Source: Gloeocapsopsis dulcis (lineage in GTDB: Bacteria; Cyanobacteriota; Cyanobacteriia; Cyanobacteriales; Chroococcidiopsidaceae). From it: a DNA stretch of 64,000 nt. Both the position numbers and the translations under genes were made by a program. The notes below the pieces were generated by a model. It did not search any database. It saw only the letters and a program-made list of their open reading frames with translations, and had not been told where the DNA came from. Shown one piece after another: positions 19,754-28,711 of the stretch (its first letter is position 1; each line of letters opens with the position of its first letter). Location: positions 4,862,001 to 4,926,000 of the forward strand of contig NZ_CP119968.1 in assembly GCF_032163395.1 (NCBI RefSeq). Reading direction: 5' to 3'.

Positions 19754-20749
19754 CTATTTTTTATATTTATCTTTTAGCTTATCAAATACCCGCTGTATCC
19801 GTAGTTGTGCCACACGTATATTTGTTAAGTCTTGAATATCAGTCGATAAGTGTTCTTTGCAATCAAAAAAGTCGTTGAGGTCATTCAAAATGACTTGCAA
19901 ACGGCTGAGAATATTCTTGGTTCGATATTCGGTAAAAAAAGCTTCAGGTAGTGCGATCGCTTCTGAATAACCTACGATCTTTAAAATTCGTTTGACATCA
20001 TACTCTTTAGCATAACCAGCAATTTTATAGCAATTAAAACCTGGATCTAAATAATCAGAAAGTCCACCATTGATGCTAGAAAAAACTTGACAGCCACATG
20101 CCATAGCCTCCATTGGTTGTAGTCCGAAGCCTTCACTAACTCCTTGTATTGCCCAATACTCAGCCGAGTCATAAAGATAAACTTTAGCTCGATTAAATAA
20201 CTTTGCTAAATCTTCAATATAAGAATCAACAACAATGACATTGCAATACTGTTTTAAAGCTGGAATCAAATCTTGAAGAAGATATTTTGAAGATTTTCGT
20301 GCTTGCACTAAAACATCAACATCGCGCTCTAAGTTTAAATCTCTAAACTCATCAGATATTTGATTGGGTAGATAGTAAATTAATGAATTTGGTGCATATT
20401 GTCCCCAATATCCCATTGTATTCCGGCTCACAGTAATAATCGGAATACTTGCCGGCAACTTAAATCCGTAACCAGTACTATGAGCGTGATAAACAACATT
20501 ATAAGGCACTAGTTTACGCGCGAGTTGTGGAACATCAAATCCCCAACTAATTACAAAGATCACATCATTTAAGTTCTTATCGTGTAATAAATCATCCAGA
20601 AACAGCGTGTTTTTTTCTTTCTGGCGATACGTAACAACATCTGCACAACACACCTGCTTTGCCAAATTCAAGGTTTTTAACTCTGCCCAAAGTCCACCAC
20701 AAGCAAATTTACCACCCGTGCCTGGAACCAAAAAATAAAGCTTTCTCAT
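19754..20749 (-). CDS. Glycosyltransferase, GT4-like
   Basis: Product of 331 residues from the ATG at 20749, which has an AAAGAGA site before it; an upstream in-frame ATG (20779) would add a low-complexity extension and is less likely. The N-terminus LVPGTGGKFACGGL is a glycine-rich sugar-nucleotide-domain start. The C-terminal half has the GT-B motif: EGFGLQPMEAMACGCQVFSS with the conserved Glu, then a GGLSDY turn. It should transfer sugar from a nucleotide sugar to a surface glycan; acceptor unknown. It diverges from dapL. Confidence 0.82.
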   Translation of the reverse strand: MRKLYFLVPGTGGKFACGGLWAELKTLNLAKQVCCADVVTYRQKEKNTLFLDDLLHDKNLNDVIFVISWGFDVPQLARKLVPYNVVYHAHSTGYGFKLPASIPIITVSRNTMGYWGQYAPNSLIYYLPNQISDEFRDLNLERDVDVLVQARKSSKYLLQDLIPALKQYCNVIVVDSYIEDLAKLFNRAKVYLYDSAEYWAIQGVSEGFGLQPMEAMACGCQVFSSINGGLSDYLDPGFNCYKIAGYAKEYDVKRILKIVGYSEAIALPEAFFTEYRTKNILSRLQVILNDLNDFFDCKEHLSTDIQDLTNIRVAQLRIQRVFDKLKDKYKK

Positions 20750-20841
20750 ATTCTCTTTCCCTCGCCCCTTGCCTCTCACTCCTCACTCCTGTTTGGGATA
20801 ATTGGCAGTAAGCTATTCTACGGTATTCAAGGCGATTCTAC

Positions 20842-22077
20842 ATGGCAACGATTAACGATAACTATCTCAAACTCAAAGCAGGCTACTTATTTCCGGAAAT
20901 TGCCCGACGGGTGAATGCGTTTGCCGAAGCAAATCCAGAGGCAAATATTATAAGACTTGGGATTGGGGATGTTACCGAACCACTACCACAGGCGTGTCGC
21001 ACCGCGATGATTCAAGCAGTAGAAGAAATGGGCGATCGCACAACATTCAAAGGCTACGGTCCCGAACAAGGTTATGCTTGGTTAAGGGAAAAAATCGCCA
21101 CTCATGACTTTCAAGCACGCGGATGCGACATTGATGCTTCGGAAATCTTTGTTTCTGATGGTTCTAAGTGCGATACAGGTAATATTCTCGATATCTTTGG
21201 TAACAATAATGCGATCGCTGTCACTGACCCCGTTTATCCTGTGTATGTAGACACAAACGTCATGGCAGGACATACAGGTGAGATCAACGACAAAGGCGAG
21301 TATGCAGGTTTAGTTTATCTCCCGATTACCGCAGCAAATAACTTCACTGCCGAAATTCCCTCAAAGAAAGTTGATTTAATTTATCTGTGCTTTCCCAATA
21401 ATCCTACAGGTGCAACAGCTACTAAAGAACACCTCAAAGCATGGGTAGATTATGCCAAAGCGCATAACTCAATTATCTTCTTTGATGCCGCCTACGAAGC
21501 TTATATCACCGATCCCGAACTACCGCATTCAATTTACGAAATTGATGGGGCGCGAGATTGTGCGATCGAATTTCGTTCTTTTTCCAAAAATGCGGGTTTT
21601 ACTGGAACTCGTTGTGCATTAACCGTCGTCCCTAAAACACTTACTGCAAAAGCTGCCGATGGTTCGGATGTGGAATTGTGGAAGTTGTGGAATCGCCGCC
21701 AATCTACAAAGTTCAATGGTGTATCCTATATCGTGCAACGCGGTGCGGAAGCTGTCTATTCCGATGAAGGACAAGCCCAAATTAAAGCACTAGTCAGCTT
21801 TTATCTCGAAAATGCCAAAATCATCCGCGAACAACTCACCGCCGCCGGAATCGCCGTGTATGGTGGTGTCAATGCGCCGTATGTTTGGGTGCAAACTCCC
21901 AATAATCTTTCGAGTTGGGATTTCTTTGATAAATTGCTGCATACTTGCAACGTCGTCGGAACTCCTGGTTCTGGTTTCGGTGCAGCAGGCGAAGGCTATT
22001 TTCGCATCTCTGCATTCAATAGTCGCGAGAATGTCGAAGTTGCCATGAAACGGATTACTGAAAAGTTTAAAGTATAG
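20842..22077 (+). CDS. dapL: LL-diaminopimelate aminotransferase
   Basis: Product of 411 residues, full length. It belongs to class I/II PLP aminotransferases: FPNNPTGAT, Asp-Ala-Ala-Tyr (FFDAAYEAY), and the Schiff-base lysine in [12 protein letters not shown]. The N-terminal [10 protein letters not shown] and GIGDVTEPL motifs are typical of DapL. It makes LL-diaminopimelate in one step from tetrahydrodipicolinate and glutamate, the lysine and peptidoglycan route of cyanobacteria and plants. It begins a small rightward group followed by the Uma2 genes. Confidence 0.96.
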   Translation: MATINDNYLKLKAGYLFPEIARRVNAFAEANPEANIIRLGIGDVTEPLPQACRTAMIQAVEEMGDRTTFKGYGPEQGYAWLREKIATHDFQARGCDIDASEIFVSDGSKCDTGNILDIFGNNNAIAVTDPVYPVYVDTNVMAGHTGEINDKGEYAGLVYLPITAANNFTAEIPSKKVDLIYLCFPNNPTGATATKEHLKAWVDYAKAHNSIIFFDAAYEAYITDPELPHSIYEIDGARDCAIEFRSFSKNAGFTGTRCALTVVPKTLTAKAADGSDVELWKLWNRRQSTKFNGVSYIVQRGAEAVYSDEGQAQIKALVSFYLENAKIIREQLTAAGIAVYGGVNAPYVWVQTPNNLSSWDFFDKLLHTCNVVGTPGSGFGAAGEGYFRISAFNSRENVEVAMKRITEKFKV

Positions 22078-22083
22078 GGCTAT

Positions 22084-22101
22084 GGTGGGCATTGTCCCAC
22101 C
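22084..22101. terminator. GGTGGG-CATTGT-CCCACC hairpin
   Basis: A perfect six-pair stem lies seven bases after the dapL stop. It also matches a dispersed repeat (GGTGGGCATTGCCCACC) common in cyanobacterial spacers. Without a U-run it may not terminate transcription. Confidence 0.5.
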
Positions 22102-22134
22102 TCGATTATTCAACCAAACATGGACGGCTGAATT

Positions 22135-22785
22135 ATGACTAGTGCGATTCCCGTTGTCAAACCCGTGAGTCAACTTAAGCTTGCACCTGGTAGTGCTGTG
22201 ACCATTCCAGATGTTAGCTGGCAAGAATTTGAGTCAATTCTGCTGGAACTAGGTGAGAAGCGATCTGCAAGAGTTGCCTACAGCAATAGTACTTTGGAAA
22301 TTATGGCTCCTTTACCTGAGCATGAAAGACTGAAAGATTTAATTTCTGATATTGTCAAAGTATTACTTAAAAAGACGCACAGAAGATACGAACCTTTTGG
22401 CTCAACTACTTTTAAAAAAGAGGGTAGTGCAGGAGTAGAACCTGATGCATGTTTTTATATCCAAAATTATCAATTTATGATTGGTCGTCGCCGACTGCAA
22501 CCCGACGATCCCCCACCTGATTTAGCTATTGAAATTGATGTCACATCTAAAGCGACTATCGATGCTTACGAAGCTATTGAAGTTCCAGAAGTATGGGTTT
22601 ATAATAGTGGCAAACTAAAGATTTATCTACTTCAAGATGGAAAGTATTTAGAATCTAATATTAGTCCTATTTTTGCAGAAATACCAGTTACTCAAATCAT
22701 TCCTACTGTAGTAGAACGTGCTTGGCAAGTAGGAAGTGTTCAAGCAGTAGAAGAACTTGAAATATTGCTTAGCGCAAGTAGTTAA
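22135..22785 (+). CDS. Uma2 family endonuclease (DUF820)
   Basis: Product of 216 residues with the Uma2 PD-(D/E)XK fold: VSWQEFESILLELG entry helix, RVAYSNSTLEIMAPLPEHE, then VEPDACFYI and LAIEIDVTS supplying the catalytic Asp and Glu, and the EVPEVWVYN strand. The family is greatly expanded in cyanobacteria; activity is presumed nuclease and biological role is unclear. The catalytic lysine is less obvious here. It lies directly upstream of a second, diverged Uma2 gene. Confidence 0.88.
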   Translation: MTSAIPVVKPVSQLKLAPGSAVTIPDVSWQEFESILLELGEKRSARVAYSNSTLEIMAPLPEHERLKDLISDIVKVLLKKTHRRYEPFGSTTFKKEGSAGVEPDACFYIQNYQFMIGRRRLQPDDPPPDLAIEIDVTSKATIDAYEAIEVPEVWVYNSGKLKIYLLQDGKYLESNISPIFAEIPVTQIIPTVVERAWQVGSVQAVEELEILLSASS

Positions 22786-22852
22786 CACTATCCAAAATAC
22801 TTACAAAGCTATTTATGATGGAACTAGCAGTTATTCCGCATTCATAGCTTCT

Positions 22853-23431
22853 ATGGTCTTACTTCAAGACTTAGCCGAGAGATTACAAGCTGAAGATCCA
22901 GAAGAACGGTTGACGATCAGTGGTATCAGTTGGGATAGATATGAAGTCTTCCTCAATGACCTGGGAGATAGCCTGAGATATCGCGTTACTTACCTGGATG
23001 GAGTTTTAGAATTAGTGTCACCTAGTCGTCGTCACGAACGCAATAAAACGATTATTGGCTCCTTACTAGAAGATTATCTTAAAGAAAAGCGTATCCCTTT
23101 CTTTCCTCTGGGTTCAACAACTTTTCGCAACCAGAAAAAACGAGGTGGTACAGAACCCGATGAATCTTACTGTATTGGTACGGAAAAAGAGTTCCCTGAT
23201 ATTGCAATTGAAGTAGTTGTCACGAGTGGTGGGCTTGACAAGCTAGAAGTATATAGAAGATTGGGTGTGCGCGAAGTGTGGTTTTTTAAAAAAAATCAAT
23301 TTGAAATTCATCACTTGCGTGGGGAAGCCTACGAACAAATACCCCAAAGTGAGGTACTGCCACTCGATTTAGCAATGTTAGCTGAATATGCGATCGCCAC
23401 CGATCCTCTTGCAGCTGCACTCGAATTTTGA
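22853..23431 (+). CDS. Uma2 family endonuclease (DUF820), second copy
   Basis: Product of 192 residues from ATG 22853. The in-frame TTG at 22757 would overlap the preceding gene and adds an unconserved stretch, so it was rejected. Family motifs: ISWDRYEVFLNDLG, YRVTYLDGVLELVSPS, GTEPDESYCI and IAIEVVVTSG. It is clearly related to its neighbour but distant, so the pair is an old duplication. The overall similarity lies in the core and not at the ends. Confidence 0.87.
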   Translation: MVLLQDLAERLQAEDPEERLTISGISWDRYEVFLNDLGDSLRYRVTYLDGVLELVSPSRRHERNKTIIGSLLEDYLKEKRIPFFPLGSTTFRNQKKRGGTEPDESYCIGTEKEFPDIAIEVVVTSGGLDKLEVYRRLGVREVWFFKKNQFEIHHLRGEAYEQIPQSEVLPLDLAMLAEYAIATDPLAAALEF

Positions 23432-23549
23432 GAAAAGATTAGATAGCGGTATGAACGCGCTTTACAATTCTCAACGTCCAAAACTTTAAGAAAGAGTCAG
23501 CATCGATTACGCTGAGTTTATACGCTTACCTCAAGTCAGGAGGTACGAA

Positions 23550-23669
23550 ATGCCCCAGCTAAAGAGAAATGAAAATAATGAAATCGACGTAGATGCAGGA
23601 ACACTACTGTTGGTTGTCTCTGCCCTAATCTTAGTACCCTTGCTGCTTGTTGGTTTTTTCTCCCAATAA
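23550..23669 (+). CDS. 39-residue single-pass membrane protein
   Basis: ATG 23550 has an excellent RBS (CAGGAGG, 23537-23543). The product has a polar, charged N-terminus (about 16 residues, KRNENNEIDVDAG) and then one transmembrane helix of about 20 residues ending in GFFSQ. The size and layout resemble tiny subunits of photosynthetic complexes, but the sequence matches none I know (not PsbX, PsbY, PetG, PetM, PetN or Psb30). It is likely a real gene on RBS and hydrophobicity grounds alone. Confidence 0.6.
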   Translation: MPQLKRNENNEIDVDAGTLLLVVSALILVPLLLVGFFSQ

Positions 23670-23708
23670 GCTTATATAGATTCCCCTGTTTGCATCTACG
23701 CCTGCAAC

Positions 23709-24857
23709 CTACTTTGGTAAAACCTGTTGTAGTGCTTGTAAGAGTTGATCGACACTTTCTTTGCGACTATTAAAGCCCATCAATCCCACACGCCAGACTT
23801 TACCAGCTAATTCGCCTAAACCACCGCCAATTTCGATATTGTAGTCATTGAGTAGCTGTCGAGCCACTGCCTTACCGTCAACTCCTTCAGGAATACATAC
23901 AGTTGTGAGAGTTGGTAACCGAAACTCGCGTTCAACGTGTAGCTTTAGCCCCAGGTCTTCTAACCCCTCCCACAGGTATTCAACGTTTTTTTGATGACGC
24001 TGCCAACAGTTTGCTAATCCCTCTTCTGCAACCAAACGTAAAGCTTCTCGCAAAGCATAGTACAAATTAATCGGCGCTGTGTGGTGATAAACGCGTTCTT
24101 GACCCCAATACTTACCCAGCAAAAGCATATCAAGATACCAGTTTGCTACCTTGGTTTGGCGCTGCTGTAACTTCTCCATTGCCCTAGCACTCATTGTAAA
24201 AGGCGAAGCCCCTGGCGGACATCCTAAACCTTTCTGACTACAACTATAGGCGAGGTCAACACCCCAAGCGTCTAAGAATATAGGAACACCACCAAGGCTA
24301 GTTACCGTATCTACAAGCAATAAACAATCGAACTCCCGACACAACTCACCTACTCCTTCTAAAGGTTGTCTTGCTCCAGTAGAGGTTTCTGCATGAACCA
24401 AGGCTAAAATTGTTGGACGATGCGTTTCTAGTGCAGTCTGCAATTCTTCTAGGTGAAAAACCTGTCCCCAAGGTTTAGTGATTGTGCGGACATCTGCGCC
24501 ATAGCGCCCAGCCATATCTACCAAACGATTGCCAAAATAACCACTGACACCTACTAAAACGACATCACCAGGTTCTACTGAATTTGCAATTGTCGCTTCC
24601 ATTGCAGCAGTTCCTGTCCCACTAACCGCAATTGTCCTTGAGTTTTCTGTTTGCCACACATAGCGCAGTAGCGACTGAATTTCGTCCATGAGTGCAAGAA
24701 AGGTGGGATCGAGATGTCCTACTGGCGGTTTATTCATCGCTTGTAACACATCAGGATGCGCATTTGATGGTCCTGGTCCTAACAGCAAGCGATTGGGCAT
24801 TTCTAAGGGTGCAAGTTGCAGCCACTGCTGATCGTTGATTGAAATGGTTGAAGTCAT
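23709..24857 (-). CDS. Alanine/serine-glyoxylate aminotransferase family protein
   Basis: Product of 382 residues, class-V PLP aminotransferase. Visible motifs: LLLGPGPSNAHPDVL, AVSGTGTAAMEA, ETSTGARQPLEG, and the Schiff-base lysine in CSQKGLGCPPG. The family interconverts glyoxylate and glycine using alanine or serine and is important in photorespiration. In cyanobacteria close relatives have also been annotated as a hydrogenase small subunit, which is a mislabel. Substrate choice is not resolved from sequence. Confidence 0.9.
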   Translation of the reverse strand: MTSTISINDQQWLQLAPLEMPNRLLLGPGPSNAHPDVLQAMNKPPVGHLDPTFLALMDEIQSLLRYVWQTENSRTIAVSGTGTAAMEATIANSVEPGDVVLVGVSGYFGNRLVDMAGRYGADVRTITKPWGQVFHLEELQTALETHRPTILALVHAETSTGARQPLEGVGELCREFDCLLLVDTVTSLGGVPIFLDAWGVDLAYSCSQKGLGCPPGASPFTMSARAMEKLQQRQTKVANWYLDMLLLGKYWGQERVYHHTAPINLYYALREALRLVAEEGLANCWQRHQKNVEYLWEGLEDLGLKLHVEREFRLPTLTTVCIPEGVDGKAVARQLLNDYNIEIGGGLGELAGKVWRVGLMGFNSRKESVDQLLQALQQVLPK

Positions 24858-25034
24858 TATTTGGTATCAGACTATACTGCAATTAATTTAAGCGATAAAT
24901 AAAAGTCTAAGCCTAGCAGGAAGCAAAATGTTATATCATCCGTTACTTACCCATCGTAGTGTCAGTAGTTAGTGACTAGTAAATGAGACAATACCAATTA
25001 CCTTTGATTAGACAAGGCGATCGCTTCTCCTCCA

Positions 25035-26105
25035 CTAAATCATCACTCCCTGACTAACTTGTTCGCGGTTGTGTGGTTCTAGAAGATTCACGTCAGGACC
25101 ACAAGGAATAATGCCACCTGGATTCAGGGGAAATAAATTACCATAGTAGTCTTGTTTGACTGCATCTAAACTACAAGTCTCAGCAACGCCTGGTAGCTGA
25201 TACAAGTCACGCAAGTAAGGTCCTAGATTGTGATAATCTTGAATCCGGCGACGGTTGCACTTAAATAAACTGTAGTAAACCACATCAAAGCGAAACAGTG
25301 TCGTAAATAAACGTACATCCGCAAGTGTTAAACTACTACCACAAAGATATCGACTTGACTTTAGTGTGGTATCAATTTCATCTAAAGTTACAAATAGCTC
25401 ATTACACGCTTGTTCGTAGGCTTCCTGAGTCTGTGCAAAACCGCAACGATAGACACCGTTATTAACGGTGTGATAAATCTTCTCGTTCCACCAATCAATT
25501 TTCTCGCGTAGTTTTTCAGGGTAAAGATCGAGTATGGGCTGCTTCGCCAATTGGTTGAATTCTGAGTTCAACATCGCAATAATCTCAGAACTCTCATTAT
25601 TAACAATCGTATTTGTCTGTTTATCCCACAATACTGGTACGGTAGAACGCCCACCATATCCAGATTGTGCTAGCTGATACACTTGCGCTAGAGTTCGACA
25701 ACTGTTTTCTTCTTGATCTAGAACCCAACCACCTTCAATCGGAGAAGGAGATACAGTAGATACTGATATTGCTTCTTCAAGCCCTTTCAACGCCCGTACA
25801 ACAAGCGTTCGATGTGCCCAAGGACAACCTAGCCCAACGTAGAGTTGATAGCGCCCTGCTGCTGGTTGATAAGCACTTTCTGCTACTGTACTTACAAAGT
25901 TGCGAAACTCACTGCTAGGACGAACGTAGGCACCTGATTGATCGCGTGGCGCTAGCTTTGACATCATGATCTGCCAAAGCTTTGTCCAGACAAATTTTCC
26001 TAACCAAACGATCCACTTTGATGGTAATCTACCCCGCTTTGTGGCGATCGCCTTCTTGATTTTATCTTCTGTAGAGGACATGGTAGGCTGTGACATAACA
26101 CTCAC
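25035..26105 (-). CDS. Glutathionyl-hydroquinone reductase (GST family)
   Basis: Product of 356 residues, the Xi-class GST (ECM4/YqjG) length. The active-site cysteine lies in LGCPWAHRT near residue 95. The C-terminal helical domain follows with YLCGSSLTLADVRLF. The enzyme reduces glutathionyl-hydroquinones back to hydroquinones. It lies 20 bases downstream of the S-formylglutathione hydrolase gene on the same strand, so the two glutathione-dependent detoxification genes are probably one operon. Confidence 0.9.
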   Translation of the reverse strand: MSVMSQPTMSSTEDKIKKAIATKRGRLPSKWIVWLGKFVWTKLWQIMMSKLAPRDQSGAYVRPSSEFRNFVSTVAESAYQPAAGRYQLYVGLGCPWAHRTLVVRALKGLEEAISVSTVSPSPIEGGWVLDQEENSCRTLAQVYQLAQSGYGGRSTVPVLWDKQTNTIVNNESSEIIAMLNSEFNQLAKQPILDLYPEKLREKIDWWNEKIYHTVNNGVYRCGFAQTQEAYEQACNELFVTLDEIDTTLKSSRYLCGSSLTLADVRLFTTLFRFDVVYYSLFKCNRRRIQDYHNLGPYLRDLYQLPGVAETCSLDAVKQDYYGNLFPLNPGGIIPCGPDVNLLEPHNREQVSQGVMI

Positions 26106-26125
26106 TCCTACTAGCGTAGGCAGAA

Positions 26126-26974
26126 TTAATCTAACAGTACAGCAGCATGATGACGGATATGGTCTTCTATAAAGGTAGCAATAAAGTAGTAACTATGGTC
26201 GTAACCAGCTTGCATCCGTAAATTTAGTGGTTGCTTAACCTTGGCACACGCTTGTTCAAATAACTTCGGTTTTAGTTGCTCGACTAAAAATTTATCAGCA
26301 GTCCCTTGATCGATCAGTATCGGACGTTGATAGTTTGCACTCAGTACTAATTCACTAGCATCATAAGTACGCCAGCTTTCTCGATCTGTACCTAGATAAT
26401 GCGAAAAAGCTTTTTCACCCCACGGACAACGCATCGGTGCAACAATTGGTGCAAATGCAGAAACAGATTTGTATTGATTGGGGTTACGCAATGCACATAC
26501 CAGTGCCCCGTGTCCGCCCATTGAATGACCAAAGATACCTTGTTTTTCTGATTGTACTGAGAAGTTCTCTGCAATAAGTGCTGGTAACTCGCGCACTACG
26601 TAACTATACATTTGGTAATGCGATCGCCATAGTGTTTGTGTCGCATCTACATAAAAACCTGCACCTGTACCAAAGTCCCAGTCGTCATCTTCTCCTGCAA
26701 TTCCCGCATTCCTTGGGCTAGTATCTGGCACAACTAACATCAACCCATACTCAGCTGCATAGCGCTGCGCCCCCGCTTTTGCTATGAAGTTTTCTTCGCT
26801 GCAAGTTAACCCTGAAAGAAAATACAACACCGGAACTCGCTGTAATTTTGCTTGCGGCGGTTGGTACACAGCGAAACGCATTTCAATGTTACACATTTCC
26901 GACTGATGGTAATAAAAACCAACAGTCCCATCAAAACAGCGATATTCACTTGAGAGTTTAAGCGATGCCGGCAT
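26126..26974 (-). CDS. frmB: S-formylglutathione hydrolase
   Basis: Product of 282 residues of the esterase-D/FghA family. The start SLKLSSEYRCFDGTVGFYYH, the LSGLTCSEENF loop, nucleophile Ser in GHSMGGHGA near 150, acid in DQGTADKF and His in GYDHSYYFIA are all present. It hydrolyses S-formylglutathione to formate and glutathione, the second step of glutathione-dependent formaldehyde oxidation. The first-step enzyme FrmA is encoded at 28712-29821 on the same strand, 1.7 kb upstream. Confidence 0.94.
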   Translation of the reverse strand: MPASLKLSSEYRCFDGTVGFYYHQSEMCNIEMRFAVYQPPQAKLQRVPVLYFLSGLTCSEENFIAKAGAQRYAAEYGLMLVVPDTSPRNAGIAGEDDDWDFGTGAGFYVDATQTLWRSHYQMYSYVVRELPALIAENFSVQSEKQGIFGHSMGGHGALVCALRNPNQYKSVSAFAPIVAPMRCPWGEKAFSHYLGTDRESWRTYDASELVLSANYQRPILIDQGTADKFLVEQLKPKLFEQACAKVKQPLNLRMQAGYDHSYYFIATFIEDHIRHHAAVLLD

Positions 26975-27026
26975 AAGTAAAATTGGTACGATGCAACTAA
27001 CTACTTAACCCATTACAACAGAGATC

Positions 27027-27236
27027 TTACTGATGAGACTGCAACCAAGATACTAAGTCGGCTTCACTAGAAAAATCTAGCAGCGCTTCACTCAAGTCAT
27101 CTAACTGAGTAATAGGATCGAGTTTTAGTTCCGTCGGGAGGAGTGCAATACTAGAAGTATCGATATTTAGTAGCCAGCTTGCAAAAGTTGATGCGTATTC
27201 AGTTGTTAGGTAGCGGCAGATATTGTCGTAAGCCAA
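27027..27236 (-). pseudogene. Rpn-family (DUF4351) protein with the core deleted
   Basis: The 69-residue frame starts MAYDNICRYLTTEYASTFASW, typical of the N-terminus of cyanobacterial Rpn-type PD-(D/E)XK proteins, and ends LDDLSEALLDFSSEADLVSWL, typical of their DUF4351 C-terminus. The roughly 150-200 residues that should lie between, with the nuclease core, are missing; the join falls near residue 44 (LKLDPI-TQLDD). The frame is uninterrupted, so a short protein could still be made. The assignment of both ends rests on family memory. Confidence 0.65.
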
Positions 27237-27350
27237 GAGCGTCGCAGGAGTTTGTATTAAAATCGATCTGAATTTTAGAACAAGAAGCGATCGCCCTTCT
27301 CTTTATCTAAAAAAATTTTGCTTCCTCAAAATTCCTTCTCTTTAGTAAAT

Positions 27351-27542
27351 TTAATACCGACGCCCTCCCCGCTTGCGCTGTTTGTGCTTGGCAAGTTCTT
27401 TGCGCTTACGTTTTTCAATCGGTGTTTCAAAGTGACGGTGCTTCCGCATATCGGGAAAAATCCCAGCTTTGGAGACTTGTCGTTTAAAGCGGCGCAAGGC
27501 TGACTCAATTCCTTCATTTTCGCCCAGAATTATTTGGGTCAT
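27351..27542 (-). CDS. rpsU: 30S ribosomal protein S21
   Basis: Product of 63 residues. The [17 protein letters not shown] segment, the [16 protein letters not shown] segment and the basic RKRGGRRY tail match bS21. In cyanobacteria rpsU commonly follows a gene for an RRM protein, and that arrangement is seen here, with the RRM gene upstream on the same strand and a terminator-like hairpin between them. Confidence 0.95.
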   Translation of the reverse strand: MTQIILGENEGIESALRRFKRQVSKAGIFPDMRKHRHFETPIEKRKRKELAKHKQRKRGGRRY

Positions 27543-27591
27543 TCTCTCTCCGAATTTAATTGACAGTGAAGCATCTGTAATGACAGAAATT

Positions 27592-27617
27592 AAAAAAAGG
27601 CAGACTCTTTGTCTGCC
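27592..27617 (-). terminator. Rho-independent terminator between rbp and rpsU
   Basis: On the minus strand GGCAGAC-AAAGA-GTCTGCC forms a perfect seven-pair stem followed by seven T. It lies 37 bases after the RRM gene stop and before rpsU. It should end most rbp transcripts; read-through would supply rpsU. Cold regulation of such pairs is known for Anabaena rbp genes. Confidence 0.85.
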
Positions 27618-27653
27618 CTTAAGACTTTAGAGTTAAGTTCTTTGTCGCAAAGC

Positions 27654-27959
27654 TTAGTAGCGGCGAGAGTAACCGCCACCACCGTTTCCTCGCCTTCCAC
27701 CACCAGAAGATCTATCTTCTCTGGGTTTAGCTTTATTTACTTTTAGGTTACGGCCCATCCACTCAGCACCATCAAGCGCTTCGATCGCCGCAGCTTCTTC
27801 AGCTTCTGTTCCCATTTCTACAAAAGCAAAACCTCGGACTCGCCCTGTTTCGCGATCTGTGGGTAGTTGTACGCTCTTAACGTCTCCGTACTCTAAAAAA
27901 ACTTGTTTGAGGTCATCTTGCTCTACCTCATAAGATAGATTACCGACATAAATTGACAT
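27654..27959 (-). CDS. rbp: RNA-binding protein, RRM plus Gly-rich tail
   Basis: Product of 101 residues from ATG 27959. The upstream ATG at 28067 gives an unconserved extension and is rejected. One RRM: RNP2 IYVGNL at residues 3-8, RNP1 GRVRGFAFVEM near 42-52. The tail is Gly/Arg-rich (RRGNGGGGYSRRY). These cyanobacterial RRM proteins bind RNA, and some are cold-induced. A long 5' leader (27960-28065) precedes the start. Confidence 0.93.
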   Translation of the reverse strand: MSIYVGNLSYEVEQDDLKQVFLEYGDVKSVQLPTDRETGRVRGFAFVEMGTEAEEAAAIEALDGAEWMGRNLKVNKAKPREDRSSGGGRRGNGGGGYSRRY

Positions 27960-28321
27960 AAAAATCTCCAGAATCGTAGGTGTAGAAGTTAGATTCGGAG
28001 AGAGTTCTGTAGTATGAAAACAAAAAACTGCACAACCGAATGTAATCTGTAATTGACACTTTAACACAAGTCACGGGGTTGTGTTACTCAAGATGAGCAA
28101 ATAACAGATTAAATTAAAGTTTTCTTTTCTCAAGCTATGGATTTAGGCATATTTAAGGTTAAACTATTGACATAGTTGCTAATTAGCTGTATTTAATGCT
28201 AGTTTTAGCTTAATAAGAGACATTACTACCAAATTCCAGTTTTAGAAATCTAATGCAGCCTCTAAAACGTAGTTTACCATAAGTGTCTCTAATGTAAAAT
28301 CGTACACAATTAATCAAAAGG
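27960..28321. other. Divergent intergenic region
   Basis: It contains the rbp leader and promoter (leftward) and the promoter at 28167 (rightward). It is AT-rich. I see no additional gene. Confidence 0.5.
28167..28195 (+). promoter_or_regulatory. Candidate sigma-70 promoter of the DUF559 gene
   Basis: TTGACA (28167-28172), a 17-base spacer and TATTTA (28190-28195) make a near-consensus promoter. It points towards the DUF559 gene, 127 bases further on. Confidence 0.55.
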
Positions 28322-28669
28322 ATGCCAGCATTGAGTGATACTTACTCTACTAATATTCAGCACATCCTTAGTGAAGCACTAACCTCCGCCGGTATAGACC
28401 ATATACAAAACCATTGTCTTGATGGTTACTATCTTAACTTTGCTTTTCCTGGTCATAAGTTGATAGTTGAGGTTGATAGCAATAAGTACAGTGGCAATTT
28501 GTACAAAAAAGCTGAGCAAAAAGCTGATGACCAAGAGCGAGATGCTCGCCTTAATCAACTTGGCTATCAAGTCATAAGATACTCTAACCAGGCAGTGAAG
28601 AATAGTACCAAAGGTGTTGTCCTAAGCATCCAGCGTCATTTGTTGGCTTGCCAAGCTCAAAAAGCCTGA
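28322..28669 (+). CDS. DUF559 endonuclease-like protein
   Basis: Product of 115 residues. The fold is PD-(D/E)XK of the Vsr-like DUF559 group: YLNFAFPGHKLIVEVDSNKY holds the conserved Asp/Glu, followed by ERDARLNQLGYQVIRYSN, the hallmark strand-helix of that group. It probably cleaves or nicks DNA, though members have no demonstrated role. No methylase or other partner is next to it. Confidence 0.85.
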   Translation: MPALSDTYSTNIQHILSEALTSAGIDHIQNHCLDGYYLNFAFPGHKLIVEVDSNKYSGNLYKKAEQKADDQERDARLNQLGYQVIRYSNQAVKNSTKGVVLSIQRHLLACQAQKA

Positions 28670-28711
28670 ACGAAGTTGAGTAATATCTATAAAGTTTGGG
28701 CGAAATAGTGG

